Assembly: GCF_003335675.1 (NCBI RefSeq)
Contig: NZ_QPHL01000016.1
Coordinates: 186,001 to 250,000, forward strand
Source of the DNA: Winogradskyella sp. KYW1333
GTDB lineage: Bacteria > Bacteroidota > Bacteroidia > Flavobacteriales > Flavobacteriaceae
Direction of reading: 5' to 3'
Length of the DNA: 64,000 nt
Shown in pieces: positions 28,869 to 38,823 of this stretch. A program made the translations under genes and the position numbers. Position 1 is the first letter of the stretch, and the number at the start of each line of letters is the position of its first letter. The notes beneath the pieces are model-generated. The model worked only from the letters and a program-made list of their open reading frames with translations, was not told the DNA's origin and made no database searches.

Positions 28869-29948
28869 ATGGAAAAAATTAAAGTTTTTTTTGTTGTCCC
28901 AACGTTATATGGTGGTGGAGCAGAAAGAGTTATTTCATATATACCGCAATTTATTGATAAATATAAATTTGATGTAGAATTAATTGTAATAGGATTTGAG
29001 AAAGACAGTACCTATTCAGTTTCTGGGATTCCTGTAAGGTTTTTAAATAAAAAGAGAGTACTAAATTCTATTTTACAATTAGTTCAAATTTTCTCAAAAG
29101 AAAAGCCAAAAATTGTTTTAAGCACATTGTCACATCTTAATGTGGTAATGGGTCTAATCTCTTTACTTTTTCCAAAAACTAAATTTATAGGTAGATATAC
29201 TATAGTAAGCCAAAATGAAATAGCCTTAAAGGATAAGAATGAAAGCTTTTCAAAAAAAATTACTCAAAAAATCTTTAGAATAAGTACAAACTTATTAGAT
29301 ATTGTTTTATGCCAATCAATAGATATGTATAACGATATGCAAATTAATAACTATAAAGTATCTAAATATAAACTTAGAGTAATTAATAATCCTATGAGAA
29401 GTGATTTTGAATTAAAACCTGAACGTTCTAACGATGAAAAAGTAGTGAAATTTATAACTGTAGCGCGTTTAGTACCAATGAAAGGACACGAAAGAATATT
29501 AAGAGCAATATCAACTTTAAGTTACCCATACATCTATTATATAGTAGGTGATGGAAAAGAAAAAGAAAAAATTTTTAGTATTGTAAATGAATTAGGAATA
29601 CAAGAAAAAATAATTCATGTTCCTTACACAGCTGAAGTATCAAAATATCTTTCGCAGTGTAGCTTTTACTTACAAGGCTCTTATGCAGAAGGGTTTCCAA
29701 ATTGTCTTATAGAAAGCTGTGCGGTTGGGACACCAGTAATAGCATTTAATGCACCAGGCGGTTTAAATGAAATCATCGAAGAGAGTGTTAACGGCTTCTT
29801 AGTAGAAAATGAAAAAGAATTCATTGAAAAACTTAATCATAAGCAAAAATGGTACCCAGAAAAGGTAAGAGAATCTGTTTACAAAAAATTTAATTTAGAT
29901 AAAATTATTAAGGATTATGAAAACTTGTTTTTTGAAATTCTAGAATAA
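28869..29948 (+). CDS. Glycosyltransferase family 4
   Basis: A 359-residue GT-B enzyme. The start VVPTLYGGGAERVIS has the GGAERV motif. The donor domain has VARLVPMKGHERILRA and the E(x7)E motif in EGFPNCLIESC. It likely transfers a sugar onto the lipid-linked repeat unit at the cytoplasmic face. It is 3 nt downstream of the TupA-like gene, so they are co-expressed. Specificity is unknown. Confidence 0.84.
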   Translation: MEKIKVFFVVPTLYGGGAERVISYIPQFIDKYKFDVELIVIGFEKDSTYSVSGIPVRFLNKKRVLNSILQLVQIFSKEKPKIVLSTLSHLNVVMGLISLLFPKTKFIGRYTIVSQNEIALKDKNESFSKKITQKIFRISTNLLDIVLCQSIDMYNDMQINNYKVSKYKLRVINNPMRSDFELKPERSNDEKVVKFITVARLVPMKGHERILRAISTLSYPYIYYIVGDGKEKEKIFSIVNELGIQEKIIHVPYTAEVSKYLSQCSFYLQGSYAEGFPNCLIESCAVGTPVIAFNAPGGLNEIIEESVNGFLVENEKEFIEKLNHKQKWYPEKVRESVYKKFNLDKIIKDYENLFFEILE

Positions 29949-29985
29949 TTCAAATTAGCATCATTAACCTTTGTACAACTTAAAA

Positions 29986-31044
29986 ATGAAAACAATAAAA
30001 CAAACTGCCAAAATCATGCTCCAAAAAGGTCAAGATTATTTATATCACAGAGAGCAAAATACAGAGGCATGGCGAATGATGAAACTTACCGAGAGTTATA
30101 AAGGCAAGCTCTCTAAAAAAAACAGGGTAATGTGTAAAGAGTACGCTTTAGACGTATTTGGACACAAAAAATATGCACCGTGGTTAATGTCTTATTGCTC
30201 ATATTCAAATGAGTTTAAAGAAGGTTGGATTCCAGACAATTATTATGGTCAATATGTTGTGCCATTATATAAAGGTGATTATGGTAAAATATGTGACCGA
30301 GCAATAACGATTAACGAACTTTTAAAAGATAAGTATTCTTCAGACCTTGGGTATTTTATAAACGGTTTATTATTCAGTCATAAAAAAGAAGTAATAGATG
30401 CTAAAAATTTTAAGAAGATTCTTTTTGAAAGTGAGGATCGAATTGTTTTTAAAATAGAAAACTCTTTACAAGGTAAAGGCGTCTTTTTTTATGATCAAAA
30501 CTCATTTAATATAGAAAAAATTAAAAAACTTGGTAATGGTGTATTTCAGAAATTTATAATTCAGCATTCATTTTTTAATCAGTTTAATAAATCCGCACTA
30601 GCAACGATTAGATTAACCTCTGTACTTAAAGATGACGGAAGCGTTGAAGTTAGAGCAGGCTATTTTAGGTTTGGACGGGATGGAGATTCTCATGTAATTT
30701 CATCCAGTCAAATGCGAATACCGATAGACATTAAAAATGGTTGTTTGTGGGACACTCACCTAGCCTTTTATCCAAAAAGCGAGTTTACTAAAAAATTGCC
30801 TGATAATGATATTGATTATCCTGGAATGAAATTACCTTCTTTTTATCATTGTATATCGGAAATTAAGAGATTACATGCTCTTATCCCTTATATAAGATGT
30901 ATTGGTTGGGATATAATCGTAGATGAAAATAATAATATGAGGGTTATAGAATTAAATGGAGGACATAATGGTATTACCTTTAATGAAATGGTACAAGGGC
31001 CATGCTTTAAAGATTTAGGTTGGGAAAAATTAAGAAATACTTAA
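29986..31044 (+). CDS. Sugar-transfer-associated ATP-grasp protein
   Basis: The ATG at 29986 (MKTIKQTAKIML) is chosen over a TTG five codons upstream at 29971; the product is then 352 residues. It resembles the ATP-grasp family found in polysaccharide loci (sugar-transfer-associated type): RIVFKIENSLQGKGVFFYD is the glycine-containing nucleotide loop, TIRLTSVLKDDG follows, and GWDIIVDENNNMRVIELNGGHNG carries the metal-binding D/E/N set near the C-terminus. Such enzymes are expected to form an amide or similar bond between a carboxylate and an amine. With the TupA-like protein it suggests amino-acid decoration of the polymer. Confidence 0.78.
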   Translation: MKTIKQTAKIMLQKGQDYLYHREQNTEAWRMMKLTESYKGKLSKKNRVMCKEYALDVFGHKKYAPWLMSYCSYSNEFKEGWIPDNYYGQYVVPLYKGDYGKICDRAITINELLKDKYSSDLGYFINGLLFSHKKEVIDAKNFKKILFESEDRIVFKIENSLQGKGVFFYDQNSFNIEKIKKLGNGVFQKFIIQHSFFNQFNKSALATIRLTSVLKDDGSVEVRAGYFRFGRDGDSHVISSSQMRIPIDIKNGCLWDTHLAFYPKSEFTKKLPDNDIDYPGMKLPSFYHCISEIKRLHALIPYIRCIGWDIIVDENNNMRVIELNGGHNGITFNEMVQGPCFKDLGWEKLRNT

Positions 31045-31124
31045 AAAACAAAATCAAATTAAGCTATTAAACACAAAAACCGTTCATAAAGTCGAAGAAA
31101 TAAACATTAAATGCTGTTAACTAT

Positions 31125-31132
31125 TATATTTG
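31125..31132 (+). promoter_or_regulatory. Candidate -7 promoter box in the capsule locus
   Basis: TATATTTG fits TAnnTTTG in the 225-bp gap between the ATP-grasp gene and the next GT4 gene, 137 nt before that start. An internal promoter is possible; the -33 element is unclear. Confidence 0.25.
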
Positions 31133-31269
31133 GCTCAGAAAGAAAAATTAGTTGAATTTAAACTCAATAATCTACCTACTAATCATTAAGGTTTATAAGT
31201 TGTTAAAATTAATTAATATTATTACACTAAAGTTATTCCTTTTTATTTCTAGTGTTTAATAAAATAGAA

Positions 31270-32421
31270 ATGGCCCCAAAGACCAAAAAAAATATTTCAA
31301 TTCTCAGTATTTCTCTGGCTAGTGGTGGTGCAGAAAAAGTAATTAGCTTACTTTTAAAAGAGTTAAGACACGATTATAATGTTACTCTAGTTTTATTTCA
31401 TAAAGTTTTCCATTTCTCAGTTCCAGAAGGTATTGAAATTTTCGCCATGAGCGAGAATTTACCCAATAGACCATTTTACAAAAAGATTTTTGACTCCATC
31501 CTATTTATTATCAAGTATTATCGGTTTGTCAAAAAAAATAATGTAGAAATATCTATCTCCTTTTTAGCATTTCCGAATTTAATCAATGGTATTGTTGCAA
31601 CTTTCAATAAAAATGTAAAAACAATCATTAGCGAAAGAGGGTTTCCGTCAGATAATGTGACTAGTAGGTTGTCTTTTTATATTTCTAAACTCTTCTATCC
31701 CATTTTTTACAATAAATGTGACAAATTATTTTCAAATTCAGTTTATATAAATAATGATTTAAAAGATAACTTTGGTGTTAAAATTCCTATGGAAGTTATT
31801 TATAATCCGATTGAATTGCCCATTAAAACTATTAAACCTGAACAGTTAAATATTGAAACAAAAAAACTTAAACTTATTACAGCAGGTACAATAAACAAAA
31901 GAAAGAACCAAATAATGATTATTAGGGCTATATCTGAATCTAATTTAGAATATAATTTTTCAATTATGGGTGATGGAGATTTGAAAGAATATTTAAAACA
32001 AGCAATTATCCAAAGAAAATTAAATGACCAAATAGCTTTAAAAGGCAAAGTAAAAAATGTAAATGAATTTTTATTAAATAATCAGTGTTTTGTATTGTCT
32101 TCATTTACAGAAGGATTCCCAAATGCATTAATAGAAGCTATGGCCATTGGTTTACCTTGTGTATCTACAAATTGCTTATCAGGTCCATTGGAACTTTTAA
32201 ATGAAAACGATCCAATACAAATAAATGATGGTGATTTCTATATTGGAAAATATGGCCTACTCGTTAACAATGATGATCATATCGGCTTGAGCAAAGCTCT
32301 AGATTTCTATCATAATAACCCATCAGAACGAGAACGCTTTAGTAGCCTAGGTATGAAAAGGGCGAAAGCTTATGAGCTTAAAACAATCTACAATCAATTT
32401 AAACAATTTATTAAATGTTAA
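31270..32421 (+). CDS. Glycosyltransferase family 4
   Basis: A GT-B enzyme of 383 residues from the ATG at 31270; an in-frame GTG at 31252 would add six residues. The N-terminus ILSISLASGGAEKVIS has the GGAEK motif, the donor domain contains ITAGTINKRKNQIMIIRA, and EGFPNALIEAM carries the E(x7)E motif. It resembles the GT4 enzymes at 18868 and 28869 and probably adds another sugar of the repeat. It follows a 225-bp gap after the ATP-grasp gene and is 6 nt before the asparagine-synthase-like gene. Confidence 0.84.
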   Translation: MAPKTKKNISILSISLASGGAEKVISLLLKELRHDYNVTLVLFHKVFHFSVPEGIEIFAMSENLPNRPFYKKIFDSILFIIKYYRFVKKNNVEISISFLAFPNLINGIVATFNKNVKTIISERGFPSDNVTSRLSFYISKLFYPIFYNKCDKLFSNSVYINNDLKDNFGVKIPMEVIYNPIELPIKTIKPEQLNIETKKLKLITAGTINKRKNQIMIIRAISESNLEYNFSIMGDGDLKEYLKQAIIQRKLNDQIALKGKVKNVNEFLLNNQCFVLSSFTEGFPNALIEAMAIGLPCVSTNCLSGPLELLNENDPIQINDGDFYIGKYGLLVNNDDHIGLSKALDFYHNNPSERERFSSLGMKRAKAYELKTIYNQFKQFIKC

Positions 32422-32427
32422 AAGTGT

Positions 32428-34335
32428 ATGTGCGGAATTAATGGATTTATAGATTTTAATTCTTCTAAAAAGGATAAGGTAGTTTCTTTTTTAAACAATA
32501 TGAATCAGTTGATATTTCATCGTGGTCCAGATGAGAATGGGATTTTCGCAGAATATTCAGATTCATGCTCAGTTGGTATGGGTATGAGAAGGCTTTCAAT
32601 AATAGATTTATCATCTGGACAACAGCCCATTTATTCAGATGATGAAAAGATAGTTATTGTGTTCAATGGAGAAATATATAACTACAAAATTCTAAAATCT
32701 AAACTTGAGGCAGAGGGTGTTAAGTTTAATACATCAAGTGATACAGAAGTCATACTTAAAGCTTATGAAAAACATGGCATAGAATCGTTTAAATGGCTTG
32801 ATGGAATGTATGGTTTTAGTATATATGATAAAAGAATAAATAAAATTTTCATTGCTAGAGACTTTTTTGGTGAAAAGCCCTTGTATTATGCAATGATAGA
32901 TAATAAATTTATTTGGGCATCTGAATTAAAATCTATTATCAAGACCTGTAAATCCAAACCAGCGATTTCAAAAAAAGGATTGAATCTTTTTTTTAGATTA
33001 ACATACGTACCAGCACCTCATACAATTTATGAAGGTATTTTTAAATTAGAAGCCAATCATTTTATAACATACGATTTAGAAAAACAAGATTATAAGATTG
33101 AAAAGATCAATAGCGAACCAGAACCTAAAGAATCTGATATCTCCTTTGATGATGCTAGGAAGAAAACAAAGGAATTGGTTTATAACAGTGTTGATAGTAG
33201 ATCAATTGCAGATGTTGGTCTGGGCACATTCTTATCTGGCGGTGTAGATTCTTCAATTATTTCGTTATGTCTTTCAAGAGCAACAGAAAGAAAGATTGAC
33301 ACATTTTCCATAGGTTTTAAAAAAGCCTCATACGATGAAACGGATAAGTCAAGAGTAGTTGCCAAAATGCTAGATAGTAATCATCATGAATTTATTATTG
33401 ATGAGGATGATTTAAAAAATAACATTCATGAGATTTTGGTAAATTTTGACGAACCATTTTCTGATTCTGCGGCACTTCCCACTCACCTACTTTCTGAAAA
33501 AACAAGAGAACATGTCACAGTTGCATTAACAGGTGATGGTGGCGACGAAGTTTTTGGAGGATATAATAAATATTATGTGGGAAAAATGAATAGGAAGTAC
33601 ACTAAAGTTGTTCCAAAAGCATTACATAATTTTATTTTAAATCTGAGTAAGAAACTATTAGTAGACAAAGACGATAAACGTGGTAAAAAGTTTCAAATAA
33701 ATAAGCTACTCAATGCAATTAACTATGAAGGTGAGTTTTATTGGGACATTATATCTTTAGCCAATACAAGCCGTCAATTATCAGAAATAATGCTTCCAGA
33801 ATATTTTGACAAAAATATATTTAAGGAATATAAGAATGTATTAGGTAATAAAAATATTAAAACACTTACAGACTTCAGGCTGGTAGATAAGATTTTAAGC
33901 CTTGAAGGAGGTATGCTAGCTAAGGTAGACCGCACAAGCATGTTAACGAGTTTAGAATGTAGAGCACCTTTCCTTAATAGAGAAATCTGGGAGTTTACCA
34001 ATACACTACCAGAAAAATACTTAATGGATGGATGGAATAAAAAGTATATTCTAAAAGAAGCTTTTCGTGACGATTTTCCAGAAAATTTTCTTGAAAAAAG
34101 TAAAAGTGGATTTGGTTCACCAACTGGAGATTGGTTAAGACAAAGTTTAAGAAAAGAGCTAGAGGGGTATATCGATCCTAACATGTTAAGGGAACAAGGT
34201 ATCTTTAACAGAGATGAAATAACAAAAATAGTAACTGATCATCTGAATAGTAAGAAGGATAGTACATTTAGAGTTTGGTCCTACTATTGTTTTCAAAAGT
34301 GGTATAAGTTCAATTATTTAAATGGTGAAGCATAA
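32428..34335 (+). CDS. Asparagine synthase-like glutamine-hydrolysing amidotransferase
   Basis: A 635-residue protein of the AsnB family. Cys2 in MCGINGF is the nucleophile of the N-terminal glutaminase domain (about 1-200, HRGPDENG, IVFNGEIYN). The synthase domain has the PP-loop LSGGVDSS and LTGDGGDEVFGGY. AsnB-type enzymes in polysaccharide loci can amidate the carboxyl of a uronic acid instead of aspartate (for example WbpS-type proteins in Pseudomonas O-antigen clusters). Its position between two glycosyltransferases favours that role, but true asparagine synthesis cannot be excluded from sequence. Confidence 0.87.
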   Translation: MCGINGFIDFNSSKKDKVVSFLNNMNQLIFHRGPDENGIFAEYSDSCSVGMGMRRLSIIDLSSGQQPIYSDDEKIVIVFNGEIYNYKILKSKLEAEGVKFNTSSDTEVILKAYEKHGIESFKWLDGMYGFSIYDKRINKIFIARDFFGEKPLYYAMIDNKFIWASELKSIIKTCKSKPAISKKGLNLFFRLTYVPAPHTIYEGIFKLEANHFITYDLEKQDYKIEKINSEPEPKESDISFDDARKKTKELVYNSVDSRSIADVGLGTFLSGGVDSSIISLCLSRATERKIDTFSIGFKKASYDETDKSRVVAKMLDSNHHEFIIDEDDLKNNIHEILVNFDEPFSDSAALPTHLLSEKTREHVTVALTGDGGDEVFGGYNKYYVGKMNRKYTKVVPKALHNFILNLSKKLLVDKDDKRGKKFQINKLLNAINYEGEFYWDIISLANTSRQLSEIMLPEYFDKNIFKEYKNVLGNKNIKTLTDFRLVDKILSLEGGMLAKVDRTSMLTSLECRAPFLNREIWEFTNTLPEKYLMDGWNKKYILKEAFRDDFPENFLEKSKSGFGSPTGDWLRQSLRKELEGYIDPNMLREQGIFNRDEITKIVTDHLNSKKDSTFRVWSYYCFQKWYKFNYLNGEA

Positions 34336-34337
34336 AA

Positions 34338-35471
34338 ATGAAAAAGAAAAGAATATTAATAGTTGCTTCTTTATCTCAATCACTTATTAATTTTAGAGGG
34401 GATTTTATCAAAAGTCTAATACATTCTGGTTATGACGTTTATGCCTTAGCACCTAGGCATCTTGATAAAGTTAAGGATAAATTAATTGAATTTGGCGCAA
34501 AACCTCTTGATTTTAATTTAAATAGAACCGGTTTAAATCCAATTAAGGATATACAAACCATTAGAGAATTGAAATCAATTATGAAGGATAATAAAATTGA
34601 TTTAGTATTTCCTTACACCGTAAAACCAGTAATTTACAGTTCAATAGCAGCAAATCAATTGGGCATACCTGTTATCTCTTTAATAACAGGTTTGGGATTT
34701 GCTTTTACAGGTTTGACGAGAAAAGCAAGAGTATTGCAACAACTTAATGAAACCTTATACAAGTTATCTATAAGAAAGAATAAAATTGTAGTATTTCAGA
34801 ATCGTGATGATTATCAATTATTTTTGGATAGAAAGATTCTTAAGAAAAATAACAAAGTTGCATTTGTTAGCGGTTCTGGTGTAAACCTAAATCAATTTAA
34901 GTTCAGAAAAAATAAAATTGATTCTAACAAAATTAGTTTTTTACTAGTTTCGAGATTGATTAAAGAAAAGGGAATTGCTCTATTTTTGAATGCTGCAAAA
35001 GTTCTAAAAGAAAAATATCCTGAATCTGAATATCATGTAATTGGTGCCACCGATAAATCTCCATCTTCTATTAAGGAGGAAGAATTAAAAAATTTACATG
35101 AACAAGGTATAATAGTGTATTATGGTAAACAAAACAACATACCCGAACACTTGTACAATCGTGATGTATTTGTATTACCCACTTATTATCGGGAAGGTGT
35201 ACCCAGATCCATATTAGAAGCGCTTTCAGTTGGATTACCAATTATTACAACTTATACTCCAGGATGTAAAGAAACAGTAAAAAAAGATTACAACGGTATT
35301 TTAATTAAGCCTCAAAATATAGACGCTTTAATCAATGCAATGGAGTACTTTCTAATTAATAGCGATAAGATTGAAGAAATGGGTATAAACAGCAGAAATT
35401 ATGCTGAAGAACGCTTTGATGTAAATATTGTTAACAGCGATATTATTGAACTTATTTCAAAAGAAATTTAA
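34338..35471 (+). CDS. Glycosyltransferase family 4 (PglA-like)
   Basis: A 377-residue GT-B enzyme. The N-terminus (ILIVASLSQSLINFRGDFIKSLI, later GLGFAFTG) matches the PglA/N-acetylgalactosaminyl-transferase-like branch of GT4. The donor domain carries LLVSRLIKEKGIALFLNAA and EGVPRSILEAL for nucleotide-sugar binding. This branch often adds the second sugar to an undecaprenyl-linked bacillosamine or FucNAc-type residue, which fits the PglE/PglF-like genes downstream. It starts 2 nt after asnB-like. Confidence 0.83.
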   Translation: MKKKRILIVASLSQSLINFRGDFIKSLIHSGYDVYALAPRHLDKVKDKLIEFGAKPLDFNLNRTGLNPIKDIQTIRELKSIMKDNKIDLVFPYTVKPVIYSSIAANQLGIPVISLITGLGFAFTGLTRKARVLQQLNETLYKLSIRKNKIVVFQNRDDYQLFLDRKILKKNNKVAFVSGSGVNLNQFKFRKNKIDSNKISFLLVSRLIKEKGIALFLNAAKVLKEKYPESEYHVIGATDKSPSSIKEEELKNLHEQGIIVYYGKQNNIPEHLYNRDVFVLPTYYREGVPRSILEALSVGLPIITTYTPGCKETVKKDYNGILIKPQNIDALINAMEYFLINSDKIEEMGINSRNYAEERFDVNIVNSDIIELISKEI

Positions 35472-35779
35472 TTATCAACAGTTTGTGCAAACGTCTTATT
35501 TTTGGTAAAGAAATATTAGGTTTATTTTATTCTGAAAATTCATAAGAACCACAAACACAAAAGTCCTAATCAACCTATTATAATAATTTGATTTTAATCT
35601 ATAAATACAGTTCTAAATATATATATAACGTTTAAAACGAACATTTTATCGTATTAATTACTTTAGATTTAAACTTTATATCAATAGAAACTATATTCGC
35701 CTTATTATATTAATAATTAATTAGGTCCCAAACACCTATAATTTAAACTTTATCAAGTTTATAGCTTAATAAATAACCT
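35472..35779. other. AT-rich gap where PglC/PglD-like genes might be expected
   Basis: This 308-bp gap between the PglA-like transferase and the aminotransferase has stops in every frame and no recognisable remnant of a sugar transferase or acetyltransferase. A TATTTTTG box lies at 35497-35504 and an imperfect palindrome GTTTGTGCAAAC at 35481-35492. A promoter for the aminotransferase-to-Wzc genes may lie here. Confidence 0.4.
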
Positions 35780-36907
35780 ATGAATAAAAAAATATGGTTG
35801 TCTTCACCACATATGAGTGGTAAAGAACAATTCTACATTAAAGAAGCATTCGAAGCAAACTGGGTAGCGCCTCTCGGACCAAACGTGAATGGTTTTGAAA
35901 ACGAACTTGAAGCCTATTTAGGACGAGATATGAATGTAGCTGCGCTCGCTTCTGGAACGTCTGCTTTACACTTAGGTTTAATATTATTAGGAGTTAAAAA
36001 TGGAGACGAAGTTATTTGTCAAAGTAAAACTTTTTCTGCCTCTGCAAATCCAATTACCTATTTAGGTGCTATTCCAATTTTTGTTGATAGTGAAAAAGAC
36101 ACTTGGAATTTATGTCCCGAACAATTAGAATTAGCAGTTAAAGATAGAATTTCAAAAGGTAAAAAACCTAAAGCAATTATTGCAGTTCACCTATATGGAA
36201 TGCCATATAAAGTTGATGAAATAAGGGAAGTTGCTGACAAATATGAAATACCAATTTTAGAAGATAGTGCTGAATCTTTAGGAAGTACATACAAGGGTGT
36301 TAAATGTGGTACTTTTGGCGATATCGCTATTTTGTCTTTCAACGGCAATAAAATTATTACCACTTCAGGAGGAGGTGCATTAGTTACAAACTCTAAGGCC
36401 GTGAAAGATAAAGCCGTTTTTCTCTCAACGCAAGCTAGAGATAACGCTCCACATTACCAACATTCTGAGATAGGTTATAATTATAGGATGTCAAATATTG
36501 TTGCTGGTATTGGGAGAGGTCAAATGACCATATTAGATAACCATGTAAAACAAAGACGTTTAAATCATATGTTTTATATGAATGCTTTTGATGGAATTGA
36601 GGAAATTAGGTTTTTGGAAGAACCATCTCAGATGTATTCTAATCGTTGGTTAACAACTATTCAATTACCTTCATATTCAATACGCGAAGGACTTAGAGAA
36701 TTTTTACTTAAAGATAATATTGAGTCAAGACCTCTTTGGAAACCAATGCACTTACAACCTATTTTTAAGGATTCTCCTGCATTTATAAATGGAATATCAG
36801 AAGACTTATTTAAAAAAGGTCTATGTTTACCTAGTGGTTCCAATTTAACCGAAGATGATTTAAACAGGGTAATTTTAGGAATAAAAACGTATTTTACAAA
36901 ATGCTAA
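35780..36907 (+). CDS. DegT/DnrJ/EryC1/StrS-family sugar aminotransferase (PglE-like)
   Basis: A 375-residue PLP-dependent aminotransferase. The active-site Lys is Lys191 in LSFNGNKIITTSGGG. GTSALHLGL (about 59-67) and EDSAESLGS (161-169) form the cofactor pocket. The sequence is of the PglE type, which aminates the C4-keto sugar produced by a PglF-type dehydratase. That dehydratase is encoded next, and the two genes overlap by 7 nt. Product is likely a UDP-4-amino-4,6-dideoxy sugar. Confidence 0.88.
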   Translation: MNKKIWLSSPHMSGKEQFYIKEAFEANWVAPLGPNVNGFENELEAYLGRDMNVAALASGTSALHLGLILLGVKNGDEVICQSKTFSASANPITYLGAIPIFVDSEKDTWNLCPEQLELAVKDRISKGKKPKAIIAVHLYGMPYKVDEIREVADKYEIPILEDSAESLGSTYKGVKCGTFGDIAILSFNGNKIITTSGGGALVTNSKAVKDKAVFLSTQARDNAPHYQHSEIGYNYRMSNIVAGIGRGQMTILDNHVKQRRLNHMFYMNAFDGIEEIRFLEEPSQMYSNRWLTTIQLPSYSIREGLREFLLKDNIESRPLWKPMHLQPIFKDSPAFINGISEDLFKKGLCLPSGSNLTEDDLNRVILGIKTYFTKC

Positions 36908-38805
36908 ATAATTTTTTAAATAAAATATCCCAAAAATATGCTTCTAAATGGCTTGTTTTGCTATTTGATATTTGTATAGTAATTAGCGCATTTTTTATTG
37001 CATATTTTATTAGGTTTAATTTTAAACTTGACTTTAGTTTAACAACACTTCTTGAACAAATTCCGTATGTGGCCATCGCAGCTGCAATCAGTTTTATTTC
37101 CGTTGGGTCCCACGAGGGAGTTGTTAGATTCACAGGATTCAAGGATATTGTCAATATTGTAATTGGCGCTAATATTCTCGCAACAATTCTAATTGGTCTT
37201 ACCTTTTTGAGTAGAAAAATAAGTGTTGTTGATAGTTTATTCAATATATCAGGTTCTATTGTTTACATTCATTTATTATTGAATATTTTATTTTTAATAG
37301 GTTCTAAACTTTTTATTAAATCAGTATATAACTATATTAAACAAGATTTAAATTCAATTTCTAATGTATTAATATTTGGAGCTGGCAGTTCTGGAATGCT
37401 CACATATGATGCTATTATTAATGATACTAAAAACACACTTCAGGTCGTTGGATTTATTGATGATGACGAAAGAAAAATTGGGAAGAAAATCGATCTCGTC
37501 AAGGTTTATAATTTATTATCAATAGATGAAACTTTTATTGAAAAAAATAATGTCGAGGATGTAATAATATCCATTCAAAATATAGAGCCTACAAGGTTAC
37601 TTCAGATTACCGGTAATCTTTTTGGTTTAGGGTTAAAAGTAAAAATTGTACCTCCAGTACAAAATTGGATTGATGGAGATCTCAGTGTTGGCCAAATTAA
37701 AGAGGTTAAAATTGAAGACCTTTTGGGACGAGAGCCTATAAATATTAAGAATCCTGATTTAGAAGAGCAATATGACAATAAAGTTGTACTTATTACAGGA
37801 GCTGCTGGATCAATAGGTAGTGAAATATGTCGAAAAGTAAGTTTATATAACTACAAAAAATTAATACTTGTTGATAATGCTGAATCAGCACTATATGACA
37901 TTCAACAAGAATTTAGACAAGTAGGCCTTCAAAATATAGAGACTGTTGTTGCAGATGTAAGAAACAGAGCGCGAATAGATCAAATATTTAACCAATATAA
38001 ACCAAAAATTGTTTTTCATGCTGCAGCCTACAAGCATGTACCACTGATGGAAAACAACCCATTTGAAGCTGTAAATGTAAATATTGCGGGTACAAAAAAC
38101 GTTGCTGATATTTCTGTAAAACATAGCGTTGATAAGTTTGTTCTTATTTCAACCGACAAAGCTGTGAATCCTACTAATGTAATGGGGGCTACTAAAAGAA
38201 TTGCTGAATTGTATATTACATGTTTAAAGGGTAAAGGTCATACTAAGTTTATAACAACTAGGTTTGGTAATGTTCTAGGCTCTAATGGTTCAGTGATTCC
38301 TTTATTCAAAAAACAAATTGAAAAAGGTGGCCCATTAACCGTAACACATAAAGAAATAACACGCTATTTTATGACTATTCCAGAGGCTTGTCAATTAGTA
38401 TTAGAGGCAGCTGCAATGGGGAATGGTGGTGAAATATATGTTTTTGATATGGGAGAGCCTATCAAAATATTTAATTTAGCTACTAATATGATTGTATTGT
38501 CTGGTCTTAGATACCCAGAAGATATTGATATAAAAATTACAGGCTTGAGACCAGGCGAAAAGATATATGAAGAATTATTGGCTGATGGAGAAAACACTAA
38601 AAAAACATATCATGAAAAAATTATGATTGCGAAGTCTAGAAGAGTTGATATTGAATCAGTTGAAAGAAATATTAATAAGTTATCCAATATCAATACCTTA
38701 GCGCAACCTCTGGAAATCGTTTCAGCTATAAAATCACTAATACCTGAGTATATTTCTAACAATTCAACATTTGAAGTGTTAGATGATAAAAATGCTATCA
38801 ATTAA
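36901..38805 (+). CDS. UDP-N-acetylglucosamine 4,6-dehydratase, membrane form (PglF/WbpM-like)
   Basis: A 634-residue protein. Four N-terminal membrane helices (about 15-130) are followed by a CoA-binding-like Rossmann domain (about 145-270) and an extended SDR catalytic domain (about 285-600). The SDR domain starts with VLITGAAGSIGSEI and contains FHAAAYKHVPLMENNP, STDKAVNPTNVMGATKR (Met in place of the usual catalytic Tyr, as in WbpM/PglF) and TTRFGNVLGSNGSV. It makes UDP-4-keto-6-deoxy sugars at the inner membrane. It overlaps the aminotransferase gene and precedes wza by 18 nt. Confidence 0.9.
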   Translation: MLNNFLNKISQKYASKWLVLLFDICIVISAFFIAYFIRFNFKLDFSLTTLLEQIPYVAIAAAISFISVGSHEGVVRFTGFKDIVNIVIGANILATILIGLTFLSRKISVVDSLFNISGSIVYIHLLLNILFLIGSKLFIKSVYNYIKQDLNSISNVLIFGAGSSGMLTYDAIINDTKNTLQVVGFIDDDERKIGKKIDLVKVYNLLSIDETFIEKNNVEDVIISIQNIEPTRLLQITGNLFGLGLKVKIVPPVQNWIDGDLSVGQIKEVKIEDLLGREPINIKNPDLEEQYDNKVVLITGAAGSIGSEICRKVSLYNYKKLILVDNAESALYDIQQEFRQVGLQNIETVVADVRNRARIDQIFNQYKPKIVFHAAAYKHVPLMENNPFEAVNVNIAGTKNVADISVKHSVDKFVLISTDKAVNPTNVMGATKRIAELYITCLKGKGHTKFITTRFGNVLGSNGSVIPLFKKQIEKGGPLTVTHKEITRYFMTIPEACQLVLEAAAMGNGGEIYVFDMGEPIKIFNLATNMIVLSGLRYPEDIDIKITGLRPGEKIYEELLADGENTKKTYHEKIMIAKSRRVDIESVERNINKLSNINTLAQPLEIVSAIKSLIPEYISNNSTFEVLDDKNAIN

Positions 38806-38823
38806 CCAATTAGAATAATAAAA

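Noticed and set aside
33774-34184. Minus-strand frame of 136 codons
   Set aside because: Antisense to the well-supported asparagine-synthase-like gene; no domain recognised.
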